Origin: Hibiscus mutabilis
Lineage: Eukaryota; Streptophyta; Magnoliopsida; Malvales; Malvaceae
DNA: 64,000 bases
Reading direction: 5' to 3'
NCBI GenBank assembly: GCA_019671005.1
Contig: CM033725.1
Location: 33,254,678-33,318,677, forward strand
The notes below the pieces were generated by a model. The model saw only the letters and a program-made list of their open reading frames with translations, made no database searches and was not told the DNA's origin. Shown here piece by piece: positions 1 through 11,473 of the stretch. Every line of letters starts with the position of its first letter. Position 1 is the stretch's first letter. The translations under genes and the position numbers were made by a program.

Positions 1-1138
1 GCTCACTTACGTTTGGGTTGTGTATACTTTTGCTCATTAATTTTAAAAATTGAATTTTATGCTCATTTACGTTTTCGGTGTGTAAACTTATCCTCACTGA
101 AACGTTTTTCACCGTTAACATTTAACAGGAAGCTGATTTGGCATATTAAAGGTTAATTAATAAAGGATTAATACCCAAATATGTACCCAAACTATACTTG
201 TGGAACACTTTTGCTGCCTAAACTATTTTTAGCTCTAAATAGGTGCTTAAAGTTTTAATTTTGGTCATTTTAGGTGCCTAACCGTTAATTACCGTTATTT
301 TTATTAAAAATAATTTTTTTTTATTTTTATTTTATTTCTTTTTTTAATTTTATTTTTAACTTAATTTTTTAATAAAAAACCCTAAATTTCCCAAAACTCA
401 CAAAATGGCCCCAAATTTGAAATCCCTAACTTCCCCAACCGACGCCGCCGGACTACCAAGATCATTCCCACAACAACCCATCGTCGGTAAACGGCGGTAG
501 GTGTGTCGATCGGCTTCCTAACTTCGAAAGAAGCCAAAATCGCGAAAGGAAGTCGTCGGCACACCTACCGTCGATTATCGGTGATGGGTGGTTGGGAGAA
601 ACGGTCGTGGTGATCCGGCGGCGATAGTGGTGGTCTCCGGTGAGGTAGTAAACGACAACAGCGACGGTAATTTGGGGATTTGGGTTAGAGATTTAGAACT
701 GTTTTATAAAGATTTAAAATTGTCAATTTTTTTAGAAAATTAAAATTTGAATTTTATTTAAAAATTAATTAAAAGAAATTAAAAATTAAAAACATGCCAC
801 TTGTCACAATTTAATTGGCTAACGGATTTTTATTAATGGTTAGGCACCTAAAATGACCAAAATTAAAACTTTAGGCGCCTATTTAGAGATAAAATTAGTT
901 TAGGCACCAAAAGTGATCTATAAGCATAGTTTGAGCACCTATTTGGGCATTAAGCCTTTTATTAATTGACTTTTAATCTACCAAATCTTCTTCCCGTTAA
1001 ATGTTAACGGTGAAAAACGTTTTAGTGAGAATAAGTTTACACCCCAAAAACGTAAATAAGCATAAAGTTCAATTTTTAAAATCTGTGAGCAAAAGTGTAC
1101 ACAACCTAAACGTAAGTGAGCATTACGATAGTTTACCC
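1..1138. mobile_element. Foldback (Mutator-like) non-autonomous element, left tip outside window
   Basis: The outer sequence GCTCACTTACGTTTGGGTTG at 1-20 returns as its reverse complement ending at 1121, and the match continues inward for hundreds of bases. For example AACGTTTTTCACCGTTAAC near 102-120 pairs with the complement near 1003-1022, and TTTTGGTCATTTTAGGTGCCTAACC near 260-284 pairs near 838-862. A GC-rich core also pairs, with GGTAGGTGTGTCGATCGG near 496 against CGTCGGCACACCTACC near 553, which leaves a loop of only about 20-40 bases. The right tip probably extends to about 1138, because GGGTAAACTATCG on the minus strand reads like an element end. The matching left tip would lie just before base 1. 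No transposase is present. Long TIRs suggest a Mutator-like foldback, but no target duplication can be tested. Confidence 0.75.
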
Positions 1139-1329
1139 TTTTAAAAAATATTCACGATCGTTGTACTTTCGGTGACTATAATAACACTTATGTATGCAAA
1201 CACAATAAATGTAGGACGACTAAAAATGCGATCGCAAATATAATTTAAATCCATGATCGTTATCCTCGTCTGATTTTTCTCTCCTTCATCACCTGACTTG
1301 GCCTTGAATCCAGTTTTTCCAAAAACGAA

Positions 1330-1580
1330 CATGGTTGAAATTATGCCCAGAACACTCGAGATCTACCGTTAAGAACATAAAAACCATCCAACCATGACAT
1401 AGCCCTCTCTGCATCCACCCTTTCGATAAAATGGACAAAGCCGAATCTACTTCCCCTTTGCTCCTTTTATTTGGAATAAAAGGATCGACAACTTCACCAT
1501 GAAAACTAAAAATCGACCGTATTCCCTTTCAATGAAACCTTTCTGGAAGGTTGAAAACGACTCCTGAATAAACCAAGTTT
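1330..1580 (-). pseudogene. RRM-domain pseudogene fragment
   Basis: Read on the minus strand, this stretch gives VVFNLPERFH, a stop, then IRSIFSFHGEVVDPFIPNKR, followed after a frameshift by GSRFGFVHF and DAERAMSWLDGFYVLNGRSR. That is the layout of an RNA recognition motif: an RNP2-like strand (VFNLPE), a turn with G-E-V-V-D, and an RNP1-like strand (RFGFVHF). The stop falls where a Trp is common (TGG to TGA), and a second frame change comes before RNP1. Such RRMs occur in plant splicing-type proteins and in ORF1 of some plant LINEs, and I cannot tell which this was. No LINE RT is nearby. Confidence 0.55.
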
Positions 1581-2060
1581 AAACGAATAATATTTTGTTT
1601 GTATTTATTTATTTATTTTTGGAGGTATTTATGTTTGATTCGTATTTGTTTAAATTTTTAACATCGTATTTGTGTTATTTGTTTATTTTTGAAGTTGTTC
1701 GTGTATGTTTGTTTAGCGTTCGCGAACATGTTTGTTTATATGTTTGCCAAAATGGTGAAATTACACCACTAGTCTTTATGCTCCATAGGCTTCACAGTTT
1801 GAACTCCAAAGTTCACCATGTGTTCAATTTAGTCTATTCTTTCACCAATATTTAAAGCATAAAGGAAAAAAAAACCATGTAAACGAGCTTATAAATGAGT
1901 TAGTTCTTGAGCAAAAATGAACCGAACACACTTTTATTCATGTTCGTTCGTGTTCATTTATTTAGCTTAATAAAAAAATTATTCATTTATTTAGCTTAAT
2001 AAACGGATATAAGTGAATGTTATACGAACAATTCATTGAATGTTATGTTCACTTACACCC
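1581..2060. other. AT-rich spacer with GTTCGTTTA-like motifs
   Basis: No gene is recognised. The stretch carries repeated words such as GTTCGCGAACATG, ATGTTCGTTCGTG and two direct copies of TTCATTTATTTAGCTTAATA near 1955-2000. Such words are common near ends of plant DNA transposons, but no TIR pair could be defined. The last five bases, CACCC, are the probable target duplication of E1. Confidence 0.4.
2056..2060. other. Left target-site duplication of E1 (CACCC)
   Basis: CACCC sits directly before the E1 left LTR and CGCCC directly after its right LTR (31503-31507). Four of five bases match, as expected for an old 5-bp duplication with one transition. Confidence 0.6.
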
Positions 2061-2369
2061 TGTAGACACTAAATTTTATCCGGATTAAATTAAATGCTCG
2101 AAATAAAATAAATCCATATTACCTTTTTTTAAATACCCAAAAGCCTTACCTTATACCCTAAGCCCAAAATTTCATAGCCAATTATATATAATTTTATATA
2201 GTAAAAAATATATACAAAAAATAATAAAAATCCCAACTCTTTGCTCACCAAGACTTGATTCTCATTGAATGAATCAATTTCTCATTCCCATTGGTTAAAA
2301 GAACTATTTGGTGACCAAGGTCTTAATTTTTATTGTTTCTTATTTTAAGGGGATAAACCAAAAATACCC

Positions 2370-2397
2370 TTTATCATATATATATATATATAAGAAT
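2370..2397 (+). promoter_or_regulatory. Possible LTR promoter, (TA)n TATA region
   Basis: An alternating TA run in the LTR stands ahead of a C/T-rich leader on the element's coding strand. The same run is expanded to about 40 bp in the 3' LTR (near 11799-11839). It is a candidate TATA region only; no start site can be shown. Confidence 0.35.
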
Positions 2398-3992
2398 GGA
2401 GGATTTCCGTTTTCATTTCAAGAAACCCGGCACCCCTGCATTTTTTTCAAACCACAACCCCCTGCCATTTTCTCCATTGTTTTAAAGACCCCATGCCGTT
2501 TGCTTTTTTTTAGACCATTTGATTCCCTTGTCCAGTATAATTTTCCCAAATCGAAATTATTTTCTACCATTATTAAATTTTTGAATCAAACTTCTCAACC
2601 CCAACAACATAAAAAATTTGATTGATCGAGCATAAATATTTGGGTTTTGGGTACATTCTTTCCTTTTTCTTTTTATTTATGCATAATCCTTTTATAGTTC
2701 AATAAAAATATGACTGATTTTATTGGCAACTTTTGTTATTTATTTTAGTCTATTTTTATGTGTTTTATTTTATTTTATTTTTTGCTTGTGATATATATGT
2801 TATTTCACTTGTTGAATGTTGTTTAATTTATTATTAGCTTATTTACTTCCTTATCATGATTTCATATTATCCCTTTTATAATATATTTTCTTGTATATAG
2901 TATAAATATATAATTAAGGTATATTTTCTTAACAATATATACATGTGATTTTTCATTTGGGTATAGTTTAGAAGTTTAGGCCTCTTGGTTTTTGGGCTTT
3001 GAGTTGTTAAGTTAGCTTTAGATTAGTTTAGGAATTAATTTAATTAATTTAGGTCGTGTGCTCGTCTAATAGGGGCACGACCCTTAAATTAATTAAGTTA
3101 ATTCTAGGATTAGTTTTAGAGCCGTAGTTAGTCTTAAGGTTCAAATCATTTTAGTGAATTTAAATTTGCCTTTAGCTTATTGAAGTAAATGTTAAATTTA
3201 TTAAAATTAGTAGAACAACTTTTAATTATTTTTAAGATAAAATTGGCATGGAAATTAGACTAACATTTTAATTTAAAGCTATGATTAATTAATTTGGCGT
3301 ATTTTAAATAGTATTCTTGGCTTATTGGAATACTAGTTTAAAATTAATCGAATTAATTATCATATCACAATATAACTCATAATTTATTAGGGTTCTCTAG
3401 CCTTTTGAAGATTAATTAATTTAGGGTTAATACTAGAAGCACCTAATTAATAACTAGACCACTAATTAAATTTCCACAATTTGGGCCTTTATAGCTTAGG
3501 TCTTACGTTGGGCCTTTTGTGTTTATTTTTGTGCTTTTGTTTGCCATTCCTTAATTGTCATTCATACGACCCATTAATTTTGCATTAATTAATCTAAATC
3601 ATAAAAAGGGAGATATTTATTAATTCTGATATTTGTGTCGTAACAGTCCGAGCTTAAAGGATGTTGGCCAAATATCTGAATTAATTCTTACCGTCCGAAG
3701 GTAAAGTTAAAAGTTGATAAAATCATTACATCATAACTTAACTACTTGAACCATGCATAAAGGTGACGTGCGGGATTCGAACCATAAATTAACACGGCAG
3801 TTGGGCTTATTCGATGTCAGTTTAATCTATGGTCCGATGTATCGTCAACCTTATTAATTAAATATCCAATTAATTTGAACCTACCAATTTGATAAAGCCC
3901 GTTCAATTAAGGTCACCGAATTAAATTCCTTTTAAATTCCGACAATTTCCTTCTATTAAAAGCAACAAATATTTTGGTACAGATTTCCGGGC

Positions 3993-4112
3993 GTGATGGG
4001 GGTGCTAATCCTTCCCCACACGTAACCAACTCCCGAGCCCTTTCGAAATGAATCTCTGGTTTTGTGGTGCCCGACCTACCTTATCCAAGTGGCCGGTGGC
4101 GACTCCCAGTTT
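3993..4112 (+). promoter_or_regulatory. Conserved U5 block of Tat LTRs (E1 5' LTR copy)
   Basis: The block runs from GGGGGTGCTAATCCTTCCCC through ACTCCCGAGCCC, GAATCTCTGGTTTTGTGGTG and CCGACCTACC to GGTGGCGACTCC. Nearly the same order of words occurs in the E1 3' LTR, both E2 LTRs, the solo LTR and the E3 LTR, although the rest of those LTRs is largely unalike. Its last words repeat the PBS core TGGCGACTCC. The function is unknown; an R/U5 role in RNA folding, termination or priming is inference. Confidence 0.75.
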
Positions 4113-4251
4113 TCAATCAGCTTTCCAAAGGAAAAGAATTTTCAAAAGAAATCCCTTTAAACCAAGATTATAAAGAAAGGATTTTTGGGATAACCCGTAG
4201 CGTCAAACTTATAATTTTTCTAAAGATTTTTCAAAAAATGTCGTTACAGCA

Positions 4252-4269
4252 TGGCGACTCCACTGGGGA
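4252..4269 (+). other. E1 primer-binding site (tRNA-Arg type)
   Basis: TGGCGACTCCACTGGGGA begins three bases after the LTR. It starts with TGG, as PBS sequences do, and resembles the tRNA-Arg-primed PBS known for Ogre/Tat elements. The E2 PBS differs by two bases (CT-G for CC-A). Confidence 0.8.
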
Positions 4270-5983
4270 TCGTTGTTATTAAAACAAAAAGAGAGTTAGG
4301 CCAAATAAAATATTTGTTGCTTGTTAATGATGGAAAATTGTTGCAATTTCAATTGATTCTAGTAAGGTTGACCCTTTCTTGAAAATGTAACTACAATTGA
4401 ACGGCCTTTGATAATTGGTGGCCTTTGAATTAATTTTTCATTTAATTTCTAAGGAATCACCGACATATGTTGCACCATCTCTTCAAGCTCTATACCCGAG
4501 CTCCGTCCCTTAAATGGGAGTGAAATGCCACATACCCACGTGAGTAGCCCTCCATGTCGGTAGTTAATTTCTAGAATCCACGCCTCTTGACACATGAGTA
4601 GCCCTCTACGTCATTAGGTCGTGCTGTCCCTCGAATCAAAATCAATTCACAAGCTTGTAATGGGCCATAATTGGGGTTCTTGTTGCCTTAGGAGGTGATA
4701 AGATAGGTTCGGGTACCCCAATTAGAACCAAACCCATGTGTGAGAATCTAAAAAGCCCACCGCAATAGAGCCATGAGGATAACCTTAACGAACTAGAATT
4801 CATGTGCTTAGGGTTCTTGCTTTAATTGTTTGCCTTTTGCTTAGTTGGTTTGTGTTTACCTTTTATCTTTTTCAAAATTATTGCTTATCTTATGACTAAC
4901 AGACTTCTGTTTGTTTTCTTTTCGTTTCCTTTTACCTTTTTGTTTTGTATATATTATCATATCATGAAGAGCACATTGAGTTGGAAATAGTCCGAAATTA
5001 AGGACTAGAGTAATGTGAAATTTGGTTCATAATAGTGATGCAAAGAATCCTTACGTACAAACATGGTCAGAAGAACAAATATACAACAGGGACAACATTC
5101 ATGTTAGATTCAGGTCAACAATGCCAGTCAAAACCTTCATTTGATGATGGTCGGGATTACGAGGCGAGAAGTGCTTCCAAAGATGAGTAGAGCAACATCT
5201 CATATTCACTTGATGTTCTGATCGACCAACCGCCACTTTAAGTAGTGGTAGAGTTTTGGAACTACTGCCTATGGTTGTTTCATGATTGACGACTTTAATT
5301 TGACCCTGGTAATTGAGAAATACCAAGTCTTGCAAGGAGATCAACGAGAACCATGTCAAACAAGAACGAGGCCTTCCGAGGCAGGATCGAAAGTTTCTCA
5401 GACATTTTGTCATCTTGGGTCGACAATCAAGTCTCAACTTAGAAAGAGAAAGAATATTTCGAGTGGGAAGGAATTCTGACTTTTGCCTCAGCATACTTCA
5501 AAGATCAAGTTTAGCGGGACCCTTTCAAGGAAGCAATCCAAATATACCAAATACCGACCTAGGATCGACTTCATTTCGCCGCCTATACCATTTGGGGAAA
5601 ATAACAAGAATTGGCACATTTGTTAACTCTGATGCAAGAGATCGCCCAAAGTTTCAATTCCTAATGAAAGATGTTGCCAAGCTTCCAAGAAAGAAGAAGG
5701 GATTGTTTGGATCTTGAAGAAAATCGCCGACCTAGATGCCAGCTTAAGGACCACATATGTAGTTGATTTACTTTGATCATTGTAACAAACCAAGGTTCCC
5801 ATTAATGCAAGTCGTTTAACGGTGATATTTGCTGAACTCAGTGTCGCTTTTTGCATTTATTCATGTTTTCATAGTAGCATTATTTTGTGACGTATTGCTA
5901 TTTTTGTTCAAATAATACATTTTTGTACATTCACATACATCATATGTATCACTGATCGAGGAAAAACATTCGCCTCAGAAAAT
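4270..5983 (+). other. E1 untranslated leader
   Basis: No convincing coding sequence. A short direct repeat built on TGAGTAGCCCTC is present near 4541 and 4594. Open frames near 5.1-5.85 kb on both strands show no family similarity that I recognise and look like chance or heavily decayed sequence in the position where relatives carry ORF1. Confidence 0.6.
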
Positions 5984-6448
5984 ATGAGTAAGGAGGGAAT
6001 GGCTTCTGACCAGTTCAACTTCAGAAATATGAATGACCTATCAGCTAGGGTAGTTAAGCTCGAGAATTTCCATGAGCATTTTGCCGAAAAACAAAGAAAC
6101 CTAATGACACACGTGAAGAGGTTTCAGGAAGAAACTAGGTGGCAAGTAAATGAATTGATGGGAATGATAGCCACCATAACCAAAGGGAAGGGTGTGAAAG
6201 AAGACCTTTCGCAAGAGGAGAGTAAGAATGGGGACCGTGACTTCACATGGGAAAAGATTTTGTCCGATGAAGACCAAGCTGTTATCAACCAATATGAGGT
6301 AGCACGCCTTGCTTCTGAATGCCCCATCGAGTTGGTGTTGGATAAGATTGGGGATTCTCTTTGGGAAATCTTATCTCCCCCAACAGACAAGAGATCAACC
6401 TGGAGACAAAGGGAGCCCAAAGAAGCACCGAAAGGCCCTCGATCTTAG
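5984..6448 (+). pseudogene. E1 gag N-terminal-like ORF (154 aa)
   Basis: The frame begins MSKEGMASDQFNFRNMNDL and has a charged, heptad-like stretch (LSARVVKLENFHEHFAEKQ), consistent with the coiled N-terminus of Tat-lineage gag. After about residue 75 it becomes Lys/Glu-rich. The central gag fold found in E2 and E3 (FL-QY... WKDL-type words) is not recognisable. It ends just upstream of, and out of frame with, the nucleocapsid-like modules at 6473 and 6887, so it is probably a gag remnant with an internal deletion. It could serve as RNA-packaging protein only if frames were joined. Confidence 0.5.
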
Positions 6449-6472
6449 GCTATAATTGGGAGCGCCTAAGGT

Positions 6473-6739
6473 TTGAACAAGAAGGAAACAAAGGAACCCG
6501 AGGGAAGAAACGAGAACTTCACCCTGCTGCCAATCTCATACAAGGAGCTGTACTCACAATTGTACAAGGCAGACTTGATTCGGCCTTACCATGTGGTACC
6601 CTTTAACCCACCCTACCCTTCTTGGTATAATGCCAATGCTCATTGCGAGTATAATACCAATGTTCAAAGTTATTCTATTGAAAACTGCGTGGCATTTAAG
6701 AAGTTAGTCCAGAATATGTTGGAGTCTAGAGTATTGTAG
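6473..6739 (+). pseudogene. E1 gag C-terminal module 1, zinc knuckle lost
   Basis: It encodes LPISYKELYSQLYKADLIRP followed by PPYPSWYNANAHCEYN, the same order as the gag C-terminal domain of E2 (SYSELYSQLYEADLVRP, then PWYNPSAHCDYH) and E3. In E2 and E3 the pattern C-x2-H...H-x4-C forms a likely zinc knuckle. Here the two histidines are replaced (CEYN... and QSYS), so metal binding is probably lost. It is followed by IENCVAFKKLVQNMLES, the usual downstream helix. A second copy of the same module begins about 150 bp further on. Confidence 0.75.
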
Positions 6740-6886
6740 TTAGGAGAACCAAGCATCACCGATCAGAAGGGACATGACTCCCCGGGTCGTATGAAGAGTT
6801 CCCGATCGAACAATTAGTTTCACGGTCGTTCTTATCGTTAACCACGATCATTTGCGAAGCCCTCGAAGATTCTTCACCCGATCCCA

Positions 6887-7099
6887 ATGACGTACACAGA
6901 TTTGCTCCCAATACTTGTTGGAGCAAAACTTCTAGCTCCAGTTCAGTCCATACCAAAGAATCCTCTTTATCCCAATAGTTATGATGCCAATGCCGTGTGT
7001 GACTACTATGTGGGAGGTACAGGCCACACCACAGATAATTGTGGAGCTCTAAAGAATAGGGTCCAAAGTCTGATTGAGAGCAAGATTTTGAAGCTTTGA
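6887..7099 (+). pseudogene. E1 gag C-terminal module 2 (duplicate)
   Basis: This is a second copy of the same domain: MTYTDLLPILVGAKLLAPVQ, then PLYPNSYDANAVCDYY, then GHTTDNCGALKNRVQSLIES. It keeps both cysteines and the second histidine of the knuckle; the first histidine position is Tyr. The two modules are too different to be a recent duplication. Relatives E2 and E3 carry one such module followed by a second, different C-x2-H knuckle, so the arrangement here may be a retained old duplication or a recombination product. Confidence 0.7.
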
Positions 7100-8035
7100 G
7101 GAGGAGGGTGATGGAGATGATCCCTTAGAGGTGTTGATCTCCGTTGTTAGCTTTAGAAGGTTCTTTTTCCTAGCATGTGGCATTCTCTTGTTGCACTTTG
7201 CTTTTATTTACCCGAAGACAGTAGTAGTGATCTTTTGTAATGAGTTATGTTATGTTTACTTGCTCGATTTCAATGAAAGAGGCATTCATGTGCATTTCAT
7301 TTGGCAAGCATTTCATATTCTTTGATTTCTTTTAAAATTTTCATTTATTCTTTATTATTATGATCTTACTTATGTTTTCCTAAACATATATATATATATA
7401 TATCTTCTACAAGATTGACTTTAATTCAAAATTTAAAAACCGAATGTTGTGAGGACACTACAAATGTAAAAACCCTCTGTTCCACTTAGGCTATGGGAGG
7501 AACAACAATTTGTGTTCAAGAGTAATGGGCTGATCCCATTAAGTGATTTTTCCTCTCAGACATTGTTGTTCAAGGTCCTTGAATGATATGATAACCCTAA
7601 AAAATCTACCACCTAGAGACTGTTTGATATCCATGTATGGGAGGACATTTGGCATTCCTTCATTTCCATTCAGAAAGAAAGAAAATAAGGAAAATATCCA
7701 TTGTTGTCCCCTTTTGAGCCTGATAATGTTTTTTCTGATTCAACCGAAACCAATGACCACCCCTATACCAGGGGGCAAAGAAGATAAAATTTGATGGATG
7801 AATGAATGACATCGGGTTTTGATCGTGCTATGAAGATGACACCTCATGAATTAGGGGGCAATAAAGGAAAATAAATGCGTTGAATACAATTCTTAGCTTG
7901 AGCAATAGAAACCTAAAAAGGAAACAAAGAAAGAAAAGTTTGTGCTCAAAGAGCCAACCCGAATCAAGTTGAAAGTCACCAACACAAAAGTTGAAGAAGC
8001 TCAACGTGAAAGCACTAAGTTGAAGAGTGCAGTTG

Positions 8036-8092
8036 GAAAAAAGAAAAAGAAAAAGAGAAAAAAAAAAGAAAAAGAAAAGAAAAAGGGCAAGA
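8036..8092 (+). repeat. Short homopurine tract in E1
   Basis: An almost pure A/G run of (GA/AAAG)n type, smaller than but of the same composition as the tract near 10.4-10.7 kb. Confidence 0.7.
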
Positions 8093-10382
8093 GATAAATA
8101 GAGAAAGGGCTATAGGAATTCCCCATCCAAATGAATCAGCCTTGATAGGTTGATCACCTTTGAATGGAAGCATGCATCAATACAGTGTGAAGATGCAAGT
8201 TGATCCAAAGCTACACTAGAAGAAAGGAATTGAAATCTAGGGTGAAAACCTGAAAAATGGGTAGTCTAGAGAGATCCAAAAAAGAAAGTGAAAATAGTGT
8301 TTCATCTGAGCATATCCAGATCAAACAATACGTAATTGAGATTTTCAGTAAGAAGAAATGATCCTTGGTTTCATCACCCTTAAACACTTGTTTGGGCCTA
8401 CATATCATTTCTTTCATAACCATGAGCCATAGCCTACATTACAAGCCTTGAAAGATCATTTTGACCATACATGGACGTCTGAGTTTGTCTTCATATCACA
8501 TCCCGCCTATCGGGGTTAACCTTTCTTCAAGGATTTCCACACCTCTAATGCTTGATTGAGATTAGAAAAGAGGGAAAGATGGGTCATGGTGAGATAGTGA
8601 GTTAAAGAGAGCCACCTTAAAATTAGGTAGAAATTAGGTATGGGAGTTGTTCCTATCGGAAGCTTAATAGCCCAGTAAGGGTTTCACATGCGTATGCATT
8701 ACCATAACATTCATGGTCTTTTAAACAAAAGTTTAACTTAGGTTGATTTTTTTAAACCCAAGCTTGATTTCAGTAAACATTGCTTGCCATGTTTTAAAGA
8801 AATAATAATAATAATAAAATTATTTTATCTATATCATTCTCATAAGTATCTTGCATTGGAATGAACAAGTGGACTGACCTTTTGTGTATTGTGGGTACCT
8901 GTGACTTGAGGGGAGACACGTAATACCCATAAGGAACATTTTTGGAAGCTCAACATTAAGATACCACCTTTGGGATGACAAGACTACATGCCAGTAAAGT
9001 GCAAGGTTGTGAAGTCAATCTTTGCCAAAGAAGCTTTGATAAAGAGAAGATTAAACTTAAAGCGAGCTTAGGGGCTTGAGGGCGTGTCCTTCCCCTAACG
9101 TCGAGATAGAAGAGAACTTGTCATGATGAGTCAAGGCAAAGAAACATTGAACCCTAAGATTGAGTAGGGGCAATGCAGTAAGAATGGACAACACAAGAAG
9201 TATTATGTTCTGTTCTAACCGGTGAAAGTCAGCATTTCCTTTCAAGAAGAATGAATAAGGAAGATTTAGTAAATAAACGTGGAGAACCTCAGGAGAATAA
9301 GGAAGATTCAAAAGATTCAGGGACATGTGTTCACCCCAATGTTGAGAATGGAGAAGGACTCAGCATGGAGATTCAATGAAGAGAAAATAATGAAGGCTAG
9401 TTAAGTGGGGCAATGTTTCGAAGGTGGACTTTAGGAGAAGATCGGTCGTAGTCAAACAAGTATAGGCAAGCCACATCTTTCCAAAATAGGATTGAAGACT
9501 TAGCAAAGATAGAAAGCATGTGTAAGTTTTCCCCAAGCATATTTGAAAATGTCGTAATTCATGCATCATATTTAGCTAGACATTCCTAGGCTAGGAGCAT
9601 GCTGACTCACATCATCAAACCATTTTGGTTGTTGTTGACAGATTCAAAGAGTTAAAAGATGTGTTAGCTTGAAACTTCTCGATTGGAGAGGCAGATCTCA
9701 ATAAAGATGACGAGTCCCTAATGAGAAGAACTCGCTCAGATTCAAAGAGTTTCCAAGAAGAAGATCTTGCGTAGTCGAAAAGAGAATGGTGCGAGCTCAT
9801 CTCGTGAAACGTATAGAATACGATGAAAAGAGCTATCCAGACATCAACTGTGATAGAAAGATGAGAAGTTCATCATGAGAAGAACCCATAATTCATCAAC
9901 ATCTGCAAGGATTAAAGAAATCCGATGTAAGGGGAACAACCTCCGCCTTCAGCAATGTTGAACTGTGAGGAGTGAAGAATTTTGCAGTGAGAAGAACAAC
10001 TCCAGACTTTGAGCTTCGGTCAAAGAATTTCATAGTAAGGAGAATAGTTTTGAGCTTCGGCCACCAGTTCATTTCTGGTCAAGACTTCTAGGCCATCAGG
10101 AAATCTTTCGAGCACGACGCTAAAGTGCTAACACAACAGAAATTGGGGCATAAAAGAATTTACAGTTTGAAGAGTCAGTCAGTGAAAAGCGAGAGTTTCA
10201 GAAGGACTTGCAAGAAAGCGAGATAAGATTAGCGCTTGTTCCAAGACATGAAAGGAATCTGCCAAAGCTAAAACGGGAGGACATCAGATGCGAAAATTGA
10301 CAAAATTTGCCGAGAAAGGATAGCGAATACCTTTTGTTTCAGAATCCAAAGGACTAAAGGCGGAAAACCCGTAAGGGCACCC

Positions 10383-10697
10383 AAAGGAAAAAAGAAAAAA
10401 AATAGAGAGAAAGAAAAGAAAAGGAGAAAAAAAGGAAAAACAAAGAAGAGAAAAAAAGAGAAAGAAAAAGAGAAATAATGAGAGAAAAGAAAAAAGAGAG
10501 AAAAAAAGAACAGAGAAAAAAGAAAAAGAAAAAGAAAGAGAGTGAAAAAAAGAAAAAGAGAGAAAAAGAGAGAAAAATGAAAAGAAAGAAGAAAGACAAA
10601 AGAGAGAAAAAAGAAAAAGAAAAGAAAGAAGAAAGAAGAAAGAGAGAAAGAGAAGAAGAAAGAAGAAAAGAGAAAGAGGAGAAAGAAGAGAAAAAAA
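10383..10697 (+). repeat. 315-bp near-pure purine tract in E1
   Basis: The plus strand is almost entirely A and G for over 300 bases, built from AGAAAAAGA-like words with only a few T or C. Any reading frame through it gives Lys/Glu/Arg runs (plus) or Phe/Ser/Leu runs (minus), which are composition artefacts and not genes. It lies about 800 bp upstream of the true polypurine tract of E1. Confidence 0.85.
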
Positions 10698-11012
10698 TCT
10701 CTAAAGAGAAAACCCAAAAAGACGCTTCGAAGGAAATAGATCTAAGCGGGGACAGGAAAATGCCCTTTATAGTAAAAGGATTCAAAAATTCAAGAGAAAG
10801 AAAAGACATAAAAGGCGAACCCGAGTGAGAGAAGGGGCACCATCATTACAAAGAAAAGAACAAGAGGAAATCAAAAGAAATCGAGGGACCAAAAGAAGAA
10901 AGAGTATTCGGAGGATAGGTTGGATACTTCTTAAGAGGAGAAGAAACAACAAAGCAAAAACCTAAGAAAGGATTCTCAAGCAAAGAATTTCAAAACCAAC
11001 ACCCAAGATTTC

Positions 11013-11345
11013 AGAGCGAATGAGGCAGATACTCAAAGCTCAAGGATTTCAGGCGAAGGATTTCAAACTCGCCATATTAGAACTACCAAGCAAAAGAGGT
11101 ATAGATACTCATAGTTTGAAGTTTTCAGAGCGAAGGAGGCAAATACTCAAAGCTCAAGGATTTTGGGCGAAGGATTTCAAACTCGCCATATTAGAACTTC
11201 CGAGCAAAAGAGGCAGATACTCATAGTTTAGAGTTTTCAGAGTGAAGGAGGCAGATACTCATAGCTCAGGGATTTTGGAGCGAAAGAGGAAGATACCCGT
11301 AACTCAAAGTTTTGTGGGGCAAAGGAGGTAGATACTCATAGCTCC
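11013..11345 (+). repeat. E1 tandem repeat, ~114-bp unit with ~57-bp sub-structure
   Basis: CAGAGCGAATGAGGCAGATA at 11011 recurs as CAGAGCGAAGGAGGCAAATA about 114 bp later and then in shorter form near 11238 and 11278. Words GATACTCATAG and TTTCAAACTCGCCATATTAG recur in phase. Tandem repeats just before the 3' LTR are known for Tat-lineage elements, and E2 has a different array in the same place. Confidence 0.8.
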
Positions 11346-11473
11346 AGGTTGTAGGGAGAGGAAGGGTGAACGGTTCTATATATAGGAGGAACTCGAAGAT
11401 CGGAATCTCCTAACAGGGAAGTAGGACAAAATTAGTGCTTATGGTCTTTGTTTTATTCTTGTTCCACAAGTAT

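Larger units (their letters stand above)
2061..4248 (+). repeat. E1 5' LTR (2188 bp)
   Basis: It starts TGTAGACACT and ends GTCGTTACA, just before the PBS. It aligns along its length with 11491-13263 plus 31041-31502. A TATA-rich stretch near 2370-2395 is followed by a pyrimidine-rich leader, a plausible promoter. A strongly conserved U5 block lies near 3993-4112. Confidence 0.9.
7100..11012 (+). other. E1 long non-coding internal region replacing pol
   Basis: About 3.9 kb in the position where an autonomous relative carries pro-pol. I find no motif of protease, RT, RNase H or integrase in any frame. It is purine-rich on the plus strand and includes short A/G tracts, a (TA)n run near 7386-7402, and many GAAGA-type words. 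Whether it is decayed pol, captured sequence or a lineage-specific 3' region cannot be told by eye. Confidence 0.6.

Noticed and set aside
5099..5856. Overlapping frames of 65-134 residues in the E1 leader
   Set aside because: No recognisable motif, and frames on opposite strands are equally long. They may be decayed ORF1, but nothing shows it.
10268..10828. Long frames on both strands rich in Phe/Leu/Ser or Lys/Glu/Arg
   Set aside because: They are translations of the purine tract at 10383-10697 and follow base composition only.
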